Shown here one piece after another: positions 16,936 through 26,472 of a DNA stretch of 64,000 nt; position 1 is the stretch's first letter, and each line of letters starts with the position of its first letter. Origin of the DNA: Gilliamella sp. wkB171 (GTDB lineage Bacteria > Pseudomonadota > Gammaproteobacteria > Enterobacterales > Orbaceae); the NCBI RefSeq assembly GCF_001693755.1, contig NZ_LYST01000043.1, positions 496,001-560,000 of the forward strand, written 5' to 3'. The position numbers and the translations under genes were made by a program. The notes under the pieces were generated by a model that was not told the origin of the DNA, did not search any database, and worked only from the letters and a program-made list of their open reading frames with translations.

Positions 16936-17964
16936 CTATTTTTTATAATCGCTCAGACAGGCTCTACCCAAGCTTCCCCTATATAGCAACCGCCTTGGAA
17001 TAATGGTTGTGCCGGGCTTATAACTTTGTTCACGCAAGCTTTCCATTAATAATGCGATAACAACTTGTGAAACTTCTTGATGATCTTGAGCAAGTGATAT
17101 CACCCTACATGGTAAAAAATCAAGCAGTTCATGATCACCAAAAGTAGCAATCGTCAGTTGATTGGGTAGATAGCCAAATTTTTTTAAGATCGAGTCAATC
17201 GCCCCTTGTAATAATGAAAAGGAGGTAGTGAAAATACCATCGGGTATATCATGCGTTTCTAACCAACGACTAAATACAATTTCGGCGTCACAGCGACTAT
17301 AATTATTTGCATATAAAAAATCAACTTTATTAAACTGGTTTGCAGCAATTGATTCAAATCCCTCAAGGCGTAATTGACTAACCGATAAATTAGGCAAAGC
17401 CCCAATATAAACAACAGTTCCATCAACAAATTGACTAAACGTGGAACCTAACGTTTTGGCATCTTGTTTATCAGATCCAACGATATTTCTAAATTGATTA
17501 TTGGATAATGTTCTATCTAAGGCAAATAATGGAATTTGGTTATTTTGCCAACCATCATAAAACCTATAATCTTGAGGAGAAACAAACGATGAAGATATCA
17601 CTAAAGCATCAACTCGCCGCTGCTGAAGATGCCTTACGCATTCTTGTTCTATACTTGGTTTATCTTCAGAACATGAAAGTAATAATTGATATCCATTTTT
17701 ACGCGCTAATTGCTCTAAGTAATTGGCAATTGTTGTATAACTACTATTTTCCAAATCAGGAATAATAATACCTATTGTGCGTGTTTTACCGGCTCTTAGT
17801 CCTGCTGCGACTTGATTTGGTTGATAGTTATGCTCTTTAACTACCGCTAAGACTTTTTCAATCGTTCTATCACTAACACGATATTTTTTTGCTTTTCCAT
17901 TAATTACATAGCTAGCTGTAGTTCGAGACACACCCGCTAACAAAGCAATTTCGTCTAATTTCAT
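16936..17964 (-). CDS. cra: Catabolite repressor/activator Cra (FruR)
   Basis: 342 aa LacI-family regulator. N-terminal HTH with MKLDEIALLAGVSRTTASYV and hinge YQPNQVAAGLRAGKTRTIG, then a periplasmic-binding-like effector domain (about 62-335). E. coli Cra (334 aa) responds to fructose 1-phosphate and fructose 1,6-bisphosphate. It sits directly upstream of fruB in the same direction, whereas in E. coli cra lies away from fruBKA. A TGAATTCGTTTA sequence at 18093-18104 could mediate autoregulation but is a weak match. Confidence 0.9.
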   Translation of the reverse strand: MKLDEIALLAGVSRTTASYVINGKAKKYRVSDRTIEKVLAVVKEHNYQPNQVAAGLRAGKTRTIGIIIPDLENSSYTTIANYLEQLARKNGYQLLLSCSEDKPSIEQECVRHLQQRRVDALVISSSFVSPQDYRFYDGWQNNQIPLFALDRTLSNNQFRNIVGSDKQDAKTLGSTFSQFVDGTVVYIGALPNLSVSQLRLEGFESIAANQFNKVDFLYANNYSRCDAEIVFSRWLETHDIPDGIFTTSFSLLQGAIDSILKKFGYLPNQLTIATFGDHELLDFLPCRVISLAQDHQEVSQVVIALLMESLREQSYKPGTTIIPRRLLYRGSLGRACLSDYKK

Positions 17965-18131
17965 AATATAGTCTCAGCAAACATATTGTTGGCAATTAAA
18001 CATGAATAAAGAGAAATTGTAAACCTTAATTGTTTTATCTGATGCTTAACAGTGTTAATGCAGGAACAATCATTGTTTAACTGGTTAAAATTTGAATTCG
18101 TTTATATTCGATATCAAGCATAAAAAATAAA

Positions 18132-18887
18132 TTAATAATAAATCGCAATATTTTGATTTTGGACATTCTCAATTTTAATCGGGGTATCAAATATATCCTC
18201 TAAAAGTTGTGAATTCATAATTTGCTTTGGATTACCTTGATAAACAAGCTCGCCATTTTTCATCGCCAAAATATAGTCTGAATAAACGGATGCAAAATTA
18301 ATATCGTGAATGACAATAACGATGGTTTTACCGAGTTCATCTGCCGCTCGACGTAATTGTTTCATCATAGCAACCGCATGTTTCATGTCTAAATTATTGA
18401 GTGGTTCATCAAGTAAGACATATTCGGTATCTTGGCAAAGAATCATAGCCACATAAGCACGCTGGCGCTGACCACCGGATAATTCATCAATAAAACGGTC
18501 TTTATATTCGGTTAGATTTAAAAAATCTAGAGCTTGATTAATATGCTTATAATCATCAGCATTTAAGCGCCCTTTGGTATAAGGATAACGCCCGAAGCCC
18601 ACAAGTTCAAAAACAGTTAACCGACTGGTAAACCGATTTTCTTGTCTTAAAACAGATAAATAGGTCGCAAGTTTATCACTTGGTGTATTAACAACATCCA
18701 TATTTTGAATTTTAACGATACCTTCATCAGCCAATAACAGTCGACTGATAATCGATAAAAGCGTTGATTTACCAGCACCATTTGGTCCAATAATTGCCGT
18801 AATCCCACCTTGCGAAATAGTCGCATTGACATTTTTTAATACAGGTATAGTTTGATAGCTTTTACAAACATTCTCAATTTCAATCAC
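18132..18887 (-). CDS. Iron-siderophore ABC importer, ATPase
   Basis: 251 aa cytoplasmic ATPase powering ferric-siderophore uptake. Walker A GPNGAGKST, Q-loop region, signature LSGGQRQRAYVAM and Walker B YVLLDEPLNNLDMKHA are intact. Fourth and last gene of a binding protein-permease-permease-ATPase operon; its ATG overlaps the preceding permease stop by 4 bp. Order and sequence resemble VctPDGC, FatBDCE and CeuBCDE type systems (catechol or similar siderophores). The actual ligand is unknown. Confidence 0.88.
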   Translation of the reverse strand: MIEIENVCKSYQTIPVLKNVNATISQGGITAIIGPNGAGKSTLLSIISRLLLADEGIVKIQNMDVVNTPSDKLATYLSVLRQENRFTSRLTVFELVGFGRYPYTKGRLNADDYKHINQALDFLNLTEYKDRFIDELSGGQRQRAYVAMILCQDTEYVLLDEPLNNLDMKHAVAMMKQLRRAADELGKTIVIVIHDINFASVYSDYILAMKNGELVYQGNPKQIMNSQLLEDIFDTPIKIENVQNQNIAIYY

Positions 18888-19855
18888 ATTGGAACCTTTT
18901 TCAATAATAAGAAAATAAACAAAGAACCACCAATAAATTCAATCACGATAGATAAAGCGCCAACCATATTTAACACACGCTCTAAAAACATTTGCCCACC
19001 GACCAAAAAAATAATACCCAATAAAAAAGCGGTAGGCAGTAGATAACGATGTTGACTTGATCCGCTAATACTATAAGCAAGATTAGCAATCAATAGACCT
19101 AAAAAAGTAAACGGTCCAACTAATGCCGTCGATATTGCGACTAAAACTGAAACCAGTAATAAAATTATTGTTACGCTCTTTTGATAATCGATACCTAAAT
19201 TAATGGCATTATCCCGACCTAAAGCAAGCACATCGAATCGAAATCGCATTTTCCACAAAAATACACCAATCACAGAGGCTATTATTAATGAAAAGATAAT
19301 CAAGACAGGTTCAGCACGGGTGAAGGTTGCAAAAATTCGACTTTGTAACACAGCAAATTCTGTTGGCGTCATTAAACGTTGCAGTAAGTTAGAAAAGCTA
19401 CGGAACAACGTACCTAAAATAATACCAATTAATAAAACTAAATGTAGATTTTGTTTGAGTTTAGTGAATAAACCACGGTATAAAAAAAGAGAAAATAAAA
19501 TTAATAATAATGATTCAAATACAAATTTACCAATAATCCCAATATAGGGAATACCTTGTGTATCAATAAAAAAGATCACAACCGTTTGGATTAATACAAA
19601 CAAAGATTCAAATCCCATAATTGATGGAGTTAAAATTCGATTATTGGTAACGGTTTGAAAAAGTAAGGTAGAAGTCGATGCAGCAAAAGCAACCAGAATC
19701 ATGGTTAGCACAATCCAAGTTCGGTGCATCAATATATAACTAATATTGCCTTTAAGGTTTAAAGTCATAAAACAACTTATACAAATTAAAGACAGAATAA
19801 ATAACAAAAATACTCTTTTTTGACTTATTGTATAACGTTTTTGATTAACTGACAT
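18884..19855 (-). CDS. Iron-siderophore ABC importer, permease 2
   Basis: 323 aa, FecCD family inner-membrane permease with about nine hydrophobic helices. The family motif regions GRDNAINLGIDYQK and VGPFTFLGLLIANLA are present. It overlaps permease 1 by 11 bp and the ATPase by 4 bp, so the three are translationally coupled. It pairs with permease 1 to form the heterodimeric channel (VctG/FatC-like position). Confidence 0.87.
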   Translation of the reverse strand: MSVNQKRYTISQKRVFLLFILSLICISCFMTLNLKGNISYILMHRTWIVLTMILVAFAASTSTLLFQTVTNNRILTPSIMGFESLFVLIQTVVIFFIDTQGIPYIGIIGKFVFESLLLILFSLFLYRGLFTKLKQNLHLVLLIGIILGTLFRSFSNLLQRLMTPTEFAVLQSRIFATFTRAEPVLIIFSLIIASVIGVFLWKMRFRFDVLALGRDNAINLGIDYQKSVTIILLLVSVLVAISTALVGPFTFLGLLIANLAYSISGSSQHRYLLPTAFLLGIIFLVGGQMFLERVLNMVGALSIVIEFIGGSLFIFLLLKKVPM

Positions 19856-20804
19856 GGCGTCTTCGACTCAATAATATTAAGAAAATAATAGCGCCAACTA
19901 CGCCAAGAATAACACTCACGGGAATTTCAAATGGATAACGAATTAGCCGACCAATAATGTCGCAAATTAATACTAATCCACTGCCAAATAAACAGATCCA
20001 AGGTATAGTTTTACGAACGTTATCACCAAATAATAAACTGACAATGTTTGGCACAATCAATCCTAAAAAAGGTAAAACGCCAACGACCACAACAACAATA
20101 CCACCAATTAATGCAATAACAATAAGCCCCGTCAACATGACTCGACGATAATTAAGACCTACATTAACTGAGAAGTCACGCCCCAAACCTGCAACGGTAA
20201 ATTGATCGGCACTCCAGCAAGCAAGCAATGTCAAACCGCCGACTAACCATAATAATTCATAACGGCCCCGTAAAATACCTGAAAAGTCGCCTGATTCCCA
20301 GCCACCAAGCGATTGTAATAAATCAAAATACATAGCAAAAAATGTCGTAATCGCGCTAATGACTGCCCCCAACATAATACCAATAAGCGGCACCATCAAT
20401 GCTGATTTGAAAATGATTTTTCGGGAAATCGCCATAAAAATCATTGTACCCGCCATAGCAAATAAGCTAGCAACAACCATTTTAGTCATAACACTTGCAC
20501 TTGGTGCAAGAACCATCATGATTAATAAACCAAGACTGGCTGATTGAGTAGTGCCAACTAAAGTAGGTTCAACAAATCGATTTTGGGTTAACAATTGCAT
20601 TATTAAACCGGCAACACTCATGGCACTACCTGCAAATAATAAAGCAACGGTTCTAGGAACGCGGCTAACAAAAAAAATCTCTCGCATGGTACTATCTATC
20701 CAAAGATCGGATAGCGTGACATTCCCTGCCCCAATAAATAAACTTATTACAGACATTATCAACAAAACGAAAATGCCTGTAATAAAATAAAACGACTTCA
20801 CCAT
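19845..20804 (-). CDS. Iron-siderophore ABC importer, permease 1
   Basis: 319 aa FecCD-family permease. Motifs include SRVPRTVALLFAGSAMSVAG near residue 50, the GLGRDFSVNVGLNYRR coupling region and VVGVLPFLGLIVPNIV. It starts 8 bp after the binding-protein stop. The corresponding genes in known operons are VctD/FatD/CeuB. Confidence 0.88.
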   Translation of the reverse strand: MVKSFYFITGIFVLLIMSVISLFIGAGNVTLSDLWIDSTMREIFFVSRVPRTVALLFAGSAMSVAGLIMQLLTQNRFVEPTLVGTTQSASLGLLIMMVLAPSASVMTKMVVASLFAMAGTMIFMAISRKIIFKSALMVPLIGIMLGAVISAITTFFAMYFDLLQSLGGWESGDFSGILRGRYELLWLVGGLTLLACWSADQFTVAGLGRDFSVNVGLNYRRVMLTGLIVIALIGGIVVVVVGVLPFLGLIVPNIVSLLFGDNVRKTIPWICLFGSGLVLICDIIGRLIRYPFEIPVSVILGVVGAIIFLILLSRRRHVS

Positions 20805-20812
20805 ATATTTGA

Positions 20813-21769
20813 TTAATTAGCTGATGTTTTTTGTAAAGCTTCGCTTATTTGATCCATTAAGTGGCTATAAGTTTGAATACCACCAGCAATATACATTGAG
20901 GTTGAATCTAAATAGACAATATGATTATTTTGCCATGCATCTGTTTTTTGAATTAAATCGTTATTTAAAACTTGTTGAGCTGATTGCGCTTCTTTATTTC
21001 CAATAGCATTATCTCTATCTAGAACAAATAGCCACTGTGGATTAACACTTAAAATAAACTCAGAGGTAACTGCGTTACCATGACGCCCTGCTTCTTGGAA
21101 TGTTGTGGCAGGTTTAAAACCTAATATATCAAAGATAAAACCAAAGCGAGATTTTGGTCCATATGCTGACATTTTGCCACCATTAACCATAATGACGAGT
21201 GCACTTCCAGCGGTATTTGTTTTTGGTTTTAGTTGTTCAATTTTTTGATTAAAATCAGCTAAAAGCTTTTTAGCTTGGTCTTGTTTATTAAACAACGTTC
21301 CTAATTGTTCAGTTCGTTGTGTTAAACTTGCCAAAAAGTTATTTGGATCAATATCAAGAGAAATAGTTGGAGCAATATCATTCAATTTATTATAAACATC
21401 GTTCGCACGACCACCAGCAATAATAACATCAGGCGCCATTGAACTTAAAACTTCATAGTTTGGTTCAAATAAAGTCCCCACATTAGTATAACTTTTATCA
21501 CTATATTTCGATAAAAAATCAGGATAATGCACATCAGATTGAGGTACGGCTGAGACAGAAATATTCAATGCATCCATAATATCGAGGGTTGCAATATTAA
21601 AAACGACCACCTTTTTAGGGTTTTCAGGTACATCGGTTTTACCTTGTGCATGCTCAATGGTTATTTTATTAACCGAACTTTGCTCATTTTTTTTATTATC
21701 ATCACATCCCGCTAACACAAATAGTGCTGTTAACAACACTATAAACTTAAATTTGATACGTGAATACAT
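20813..21769 (-). CDS. Ferric-siderophore binding lipoprotein
   Basis: 318 aa periplasmic binding protein, first gene of the importer. Signal peptide with lipobox VLAGC (Cys22), so it is lipid-anchored. Typical class III binding-protein sequence with PKKVVVFNIATLDIMDALN, FEPNYEVLSSMAPDVIIAGGR and the C-terminal domain NPQWLFVLDRDNAIGN, closest in style to VctP/FatB/CeuE/YclQ. A Fur box lies 45 bp upstream. No siderophore synthesis genes are in the window, so it probably scavenges foreign siderophores. Confidence 0.88.
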   Translation of the reverse strand: MYSRIKFKFIVLLTALFVLAGCDDNKKNEQSSVNKITIEHAQGKTDVPENPKKVVVFNIATLDIMDALNISVSAVPQSDVHYPDFLSKYSDKSYTNVGTLFEPNYEVLSSMAPDVIIAGGRANDVYNKLNDIAPTISLDIDPNNFLASLTQRTEQLGTLFNKQDQAKKLLADFNQKIEQLKPKTNTAGSALVIMVNGGKMSAYGPKSRFGFIFDILGFKPATTFQEAGRHGNAVTSEFILSVNPQWLFVLDRDNAIGNKEAQSAQQVLNNDLIQKTDAWQNNHIVYLDSTSMYIAGGIQTYSHLMDQISEALQKTSAN

Positions 21770-21813
21770 TTTGGCTCCTAATCATCATTCTTGATAAAAA
21801 AAGAAATGATAAA

Positions 21814-21832
21814 TATAACAATTATCATTTTC
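21814..21832 (-). promoter_or_regulatory. Fur box of the siderophore importer
   Basis: Minus-strand GAAAATGATAATTGTTATA matches the 19-bp Fur consensus GATAATGATAATCATTATC at 15 positions. It lies 45-63 bp before the binding-protein start codon, as expected for iron repression. Confidence 0.75.
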
Positions 21833-22034
21833 ATTAGATTGTAACTAAAAAAATAAAGCTATTCAATTAACTTTAATAGAATAAAAGAATTGATGTTTTA
21901 GGTAGATTAGAAATATAACAATCGAATAAATGCATTTTATCCAGTGAAGATGACAATGTTATTAATGCGACTCCCCACACCGTTATAATTGGCTGTGAGG
22001 AAATAATTTTCATACTAAATTTGTGTTAAAGCTA

Positions 22035-23568
22035 TCAGTTAACGCAAGCAACTCGCTGTTTATTACCACCAAGATAACCATGATATACATCACCGGTATC
22101 TGAATGGACAAGATAAGGCTCATTCAGATTGTCGTATATTTGCCCAGTCCAATAATCACCATACTCTAGATCACTATTTGTATAATAATTCTTATCAGTA
22201 AATCCCCATTCAGCAAATAAAGTTCGGCCAATTCTACGCTGGTAATTATTTGGCTGATTAGGCAAACCACCTTGCCATTCCCAACCATTTGCATTAGTTA
22301 ATTCAATAATACTAGCTATTTTGTAACCTAAATTTTCACAGTAGGATTTAGCCGAAGGATAGTCAATATAACCCGGTTTTGCTATAAACCATTTACTTAT
22401 TGTGAAACGGTATATCATATTTTTTTTATTCTTATCTGAATAAATTGTAAAAGTAGTTGGATCTTTTGCAGTTGCAGCTTCTGCAGCACTTGAACCATTA
22501 CCTGGTCCTTGAAATTCTACTTTAGCAACATTGATTTGTTTAATATTATCTGTAGTAATATTTAAGCTAATCCCAGAGTTTTGTGGCGATTTACTATAGC
22601 TTAATTCACTTGATAATGCCCCTGCTACCGTTAAATAAAAATACAGTCCTTTTGATGCTGTGGCTGGAAAATTGGTAGAAGGTTGATATAAGGTTTGAAG
22701 TTTAAATCCTTTAGTACCATCCCATTCACTTGTTGGTCCCGACATAGATGTAAAATTTGGAAAAGGATCGCTATCATTATACTTTAAATTAGGTCGAGCA
22801 AAGCAAAAATAAGGAGTAGTCACTTTATTAGGGATAAGATAGTAAACTGCTTGATTGCCAATAAAATTAGAAGAATTTGGCAAGCCATAGCGAGTTGATA
22901 AAACGCCGCTATCACTGGTTAAACTGAGTTGATAGGGAGAATTACAAGCATCGTTCAAAAGCTGCTCAGGGTTATTTACCATTTCACCATCAGCGCTTTT
23001 AACAGTTAACGTTAAATTGCCAGAAACAGTATACAACTTATCACCATCATTATCTTTCCAATAACCCTTACTTGAAATTAGATCTAACAAGCTGATTTTC
23101 AGTTTATTTAAAGGAAGTTGAGTTTTAATATTTTTTAATTTTTCGCCTCCAGCAGGAAGCCGAATTGGGTTGCTTTTTGTCGATAAACTATCTTTGATGC
23201 TATAACTTCGGCCATCGTAAAGCGTAATATTCAAAAGCGGATCTGTTTTATTTCTGCTAGTGGCTCCATTATCAAAAGTTAAATATGGTGCATTGCCATG
23301 AATTGCAGCTGAAGTGGTGGCAGTTAACGAATTAGCTGAATTAGCAGTGATTAATCCTAAAATGATACCAATAAATTTTAAATAAAAAGAAACTGAATTA
23401 AATATTTTCTGATTAAAAAGAGCTTTTTTTCCTTTTAAAAAGGAGAATAAAAAGTTAATTGAAGAGCGAAAATGATTAGAGTGAAATAATAAACTTAAAT
23501 ATAACGATTTATCTAACGATAAATAGGGTTTTACAGGTTTTGCGTTTTGCGTTTTGCGTTTTAAACAT
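22035..23568 (-). CDS. Secreted adhesin-like protein, putative phase-variable (OFF)
   Basis: The frame ending at 22035 stays open through a signal-peptide-like segment KFIGIILGLITANSANS and a long positively charged N-extension, back to a 7-bp tandem repeat at 23537-23562. No ATG, GTG or TTG occurs in that frame until a TTG at 23234 inside the mature protein. Just beyond the repeat is an ATG (23568-23566) with GGGAAGGG upstream, one base out of frame. Losing one repeat unit (or gaining two) joins them into a protein of about 508 aa. The mature part has no catalytic motif; the C-terminal domain (WEWQGGLPNQPN...GDYWTGQIYD...QRVACVN) resembles DUF823-type/intimin-associated surface adhesins of enterics. 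That family call is tentative. A simple assembly error in the repeat would also explain the frame. Confidence 0.65.
23537..23562. repeat. Heptanucleotide tandem repeat GTTTTGC x3.7
   Basis: Three full GTTTTGC units (23537-23557) plus GTTTT. On the coding (minus) strand this is AAAACGC repeated beside the adhesin ATG. Seven is not a multiple of three, so each copy change shifts the frame. It also lies just downstream of a consensus -10 box. Confidence 0.9.
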
Positions 23569-23620
23569 TATATATGTTTCCCTTCCCAAATGTCAACATA
23601 TTTCTACATATTTCTACATA
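23567..23620 (-). promoter_or_regulatory. Strong consensus promoter with 10-bp tandem repeat upstream of the adhesin
   Basis: Minus strand: TTGACA (23596-23591), 18-bp spacer, TATAAT (23572-23567). Directly upstream is a 10-bp tandem repeat, plus-strand CATATTTCTA at 23597-23606 and 23607-23616, then CATA. The -10 overlaps the presumed ATG by two bases. If this promoter is used, the transcript would start inside the heptamer repeat, so ATG and promoter cannot both act together. Confidence 0.55.
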
Positions 23621-23877
23621 AATTCGTTTTTTTATGCGAAAAGTTATTTCTTGTTTTTTAATAAAAGAATAAAAACCAAAATCATATTAGATGAATAACA
23701 TTGCTCTAAAAATAGAAAAATGTTAATTATGGTTTTAATTAATAATGAGAGAAAATCAGAAATAAATATACAAATTTTTTGTTAAGAATTGAAAAGCTGC
23801 TAATTAATTAAACTTCGATTGAGTTAGTTTAAAAACTTCAATTCAAAAGTAATCAAACTAACTTATTTAATTAATGA

Positions 23878-25338
23878 TCAAAGCTCATCTAATTTATTTT
23901 GTGTATCATCTGATAATTCTTTCAACTTCCTTGTTAATGTGTTACGTCCCCATCCTAATAAATGGGCGGCATCTTGTTTATGACCACGCGTAAAGTTTAA
24001 CGCACAATTTAATAAAATACGTTCAACATCGTTTACTGCTTCGGTTAATATACCTGTTTTGCCTGCAATTAGTGCTTGTTTAGCCCAATCTTCAAGTAAA
24101 TTTTGCCAATTCATTTCAGGTTCTGGTTGATGAAATGGTTGAGAGCGGGGTTCACACTCTATTGAATTTTTAGGCATAGACATTTGTAGTAGTTCAGGTG
24201 GCAAATCCTGTACCAGTATTTCTTTACTGGAGGACATAACAGTAACCCAACGACAGGTATTCTCAAGCTGCCTAACATTCCCAGGCCATTTTGACATACA
24301 TAAGATTTTTAAAGCTTCAGGACTAAAAATTTTACTTTCAACACCTAATTCTTTTGCAGTTGTATGTAAAAAGTGCTCAGCAAGTTTTGGAATATCTTGT
24401 GCTCTATCTCGTAACGGTGGTAATAAAATACGAATAACATTTAAACGATGAAAAAGATCTTCCCTAAATTTACCTTCTTGTACGCGCGCTTGTAAATCTT
24501 GATGCGTTGCCGCAATAATCCGTACATCGACTTTTACTGGTGAATAACCACCAATACGATAAAATTGTCCATCTGCAAGTACGCGTAATAAACGCGTTTG
24601 TACATCCAATGGCATATCCCCAATTTCATCCAAAAATAGGGTTCCACCATTAGCTTGTTCAAATCGACCATGTCTGATTTGAGCCGCACCAGTAAAAGCG
24701 CCCTTTTCATGCCCAAAAAGTTCGGATTCAATCAAATCTTTAGGAATTGCAGCCATATTAAGAGCAATAAAAGGCGATTGTGAACGCGGGCTATGAATGT
24801 GTAACGCCTTAGCAACTAACTCTTTACCTGTTCCTGATTCACCATTAATTAAAACACTAATCGATGATTTAGATAATCGCCCAATAATACGAAAAACCTC
24901 TTGCATCGCGGGTGCTTCACCAATAATGCCGGTTGAGGCTTTTGCTGTTGTGGTTTGACTTGTCTTGTTTGTTTGCGTTTGTAAAATTGCGCGTTCAACT
25001 AATTGAATGACTTCATCCACATCAAATGGTTTAGGAATATAGTCATAAGCACCTTTTTGATAAGCATTGACGGCTGCATCAAGATCCGAATGGGCTGTCA
25101 TGATAATTACAGGTAAATTAGGTATTTGTTCCTTCACATAATGTAATAAGGTTAACCCATCAAGTCCTGGCATTTTGATGTCCGAGATCAATACAGCAGG
25201 TTTTTGCACATGCGTATCTAACGCATCAATCACTTCTTGACCATTCGCGAAAGTAACGCAGTTAAAGTGAGCATTGGTTAGCGCTTTTTCTAATACCCAT
25301 CGAATTGAACTATCATCATCAACAATCCAAACATTCAT
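23878..25338 (-). CDS. glnG: Nitrogen regulator NtrC
   Basis: 486 aa sigma54-dependent response regulator. Receiver domain with phospho-Asp53 in [16 protein letters not shown]+ domain with Walker A GESGTGKE, the sigma54-contact loop GAFTGA and Walker [14 protein letters not shown]-terminal Fis-type HTH ([23 protein letters not shown]). It activates glnA and nitrogen-assimilation genes when phosphorylated by GlnL. Last gene of glnA-glnL-glnG, 11 bp after glnL. Confidence 0.96.
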   Translation of the reverse strand: MNVWIVDDDSSIRWVLEKALTNAHFNCVTFANGQEVIDALDTHVQKPAVLISDIKMPGLDGLTLLHYVKEQIPNLPVIIMTAHSDLDAAVNAYQKGAYDYIPKPFDVDEVIQLVERAILQTQTNKTSQTTTAKASTGIIGEAPAMQEVFRIIGRLSKSSISVLINGESGTGKELVAKALHIHSPRSQSPFIALNMAAIPKDLIESELFGHEKGAFTGAAQIRHGRFEQANGGTLFLDEIGDMPLDVQTRLLRVLADGQFYRIGGYSPVKVDVRIIAATHQDLQARVQEGKFREDLFHRLNVIRILLPPLRDRAQDIPKLAEHFLHTTAKELGVESKIFSPEALKILCMSKWPGNVRQLENTCRWVTVMSSSKEILVQDLPPELLQMSMPKNSIECEPRSQPFHQPEPEMNWQNLLEDWAKQALIAGKTGILTEAVNDVERILLNCALNFTRGHKQDAAHLLGWGRNTLTRKLKELSDDTQNKLDEL

Positions 25339-25349
25339 TTTAATTTACC

Positions 25350-26399
25350 TCATTGTTTAATTGGCAAATAGACAGAAAATTCAGTATGTCCAGGCCAACT
25401 ATTAAATTCAATTTTTCCATGATGCTGATCGACTATATTATGTGCAATCGAAAGTCCAATTCCTGTTCCTCCTTCATAACCACTCACCATTGGATAAAAC
25501 AAGGTATCTTGTATGTGAACCGGTACGCCAGGTCCATTGTCTTCGATATCAATGCGGGCACAAAGTCGATAGCGCTGTCCATGTAAAGTCACCTGAAAGG
25601 CCGTTCTTGTTCTTATCGTTATTGTTCCTGCTTTTGTTCCTATAGCCTGCAATGCATTACGGACAATATTTAAAATCACTTGTTCTATCTGTTCAGAATC
25701 ATGAATTAAATCAGGTAAACTTGGATCATAATCACGTAAAATTTGAATATTAATAGGCTTTTCTAAACAGAGTAAAGCATAGATTCGTTCTATTGCTTTG
25801 TGAATATTTTGTTCTTTTTGCTGTAACCGCTGCTGAGGGCCTAATAATCTATCAACCAAATTTCTGAGCCTATCGGCTTGCTCAATAATAATTTGTGTAT
25901 AATCTTGTAGCTCATTTTTGGGTAATTCCCGAGATAATAATTGAGCCGCACCACGCAGACCGCCTAATGGATTTTTAATCTCATGAGCAAGTCCACGAAC
26001 TAATTCTCGAGCTGCACTTTGTTGAGCTTGTTGTAATTGCTCTTGGCTAAGGCGCTTATGGTTATTTAATGGAGCCATTTCAATAAGAATGCGTCCATTT
26101 GCTAATAATTGTGCCGTTAATGATAAAATATGCAATTCATTATTAATCACTAAATTCACTTCATTATCCGTAAAACCTTGATTTTGTTCTAACGCACTTA
26201 ACATGAGTTCAAAATCTAATGAATAATAACTCAATAAATCAGGCAAATAACTCTCTAATAATTTTTTTGTGCTTTGCGATAATAATTGCTGAGCTGCCGT
26301 ATTGGCATAAAGAATATGAAGATTTTTATCGAGCAATAAAATACTTGTGATTATTGAATCGAGAACAAGATTCGCATCAGATTCATTATCAAATGTCAT
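25350..26399 (-). CDS. glnL: Nitrogen sensor kinase NtrB
   Basis: 349 aa cytoplasmic histidine kinase/phosphatase controlled by PII. PAS domain at about 10-110, H-box with phospho-His139 in [13 protein letters not shown], then N-box ([13 protein letters not shown]) and G-boxes ([20 protein letters not shown]). Length equals E. coli GlnL (349 aa). Separated from glnA by a terminator hairpin, as in E. coli, so its basal expression is lower than glnA. Confidence 0.96.
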   Translation of the reverse strand: MTFDNESDANLVLDSIITSILLLDKNLHILYANTAAQQLLSQSTKKLLESYLPDLLSYYSLDFELMLSALEQNQGFTDNEVNLVINNELHILSLTAQLLANGRILIEMAPLNNHKRLSQEQLQQAQQSAARELVRGLAHEIKNPLGGLRGAAQLLSRELPKNELQDYTQIIIEQADRLRNLVDRLLGPQQRLQQKEQNIHKAIERIYALLCLEKPINIQILRDYDPSLPDLIHDSEQIEQVILNIVRNALQAIGTKAGTITIRTRTAFQVTLHGQRYRLCARIDIEDNGPGVPVHIQDTLFYPMVSGYEGGTGIGLSIAHNIVDQHHGKIEFNSWPGHTEFSVYLPIKQ

Positions 26400-26421
26400 C
26401 GTTTGAATTCCCGCCCTCGCT

Positions 26422-26446
26422 AAAAACCACCGCTGATTAGCGGTGG
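26422..26446 (-). terminator. Terminator between glnA and glnL
   Basis: Minus strand: CCACCGCT and AGCGGTGG around AATC, then TTTTTA. Located in the 73-bp gap after the glnA stop; read-through would supply glnLG. Confidence 0.85.
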
Positions 26447-26472
26447 AAGATTTAAGTTAAATCGAAAATAAC

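Noticed and set aside
22035..23234. Adhesin starting at the internal TTG (MNITLYDGR)
   Set aside because: It would discard the in-frame signal peptide and about 33 residues of mature protein; no ribosome site precedes the TTG.
23597..23620. 10-bp tandem repeats as a CRISPR array
   Set aside because: Only two units, no spacers of equal length and no cas genes; more likely promoter sites. No CRISPR array was found in the window.
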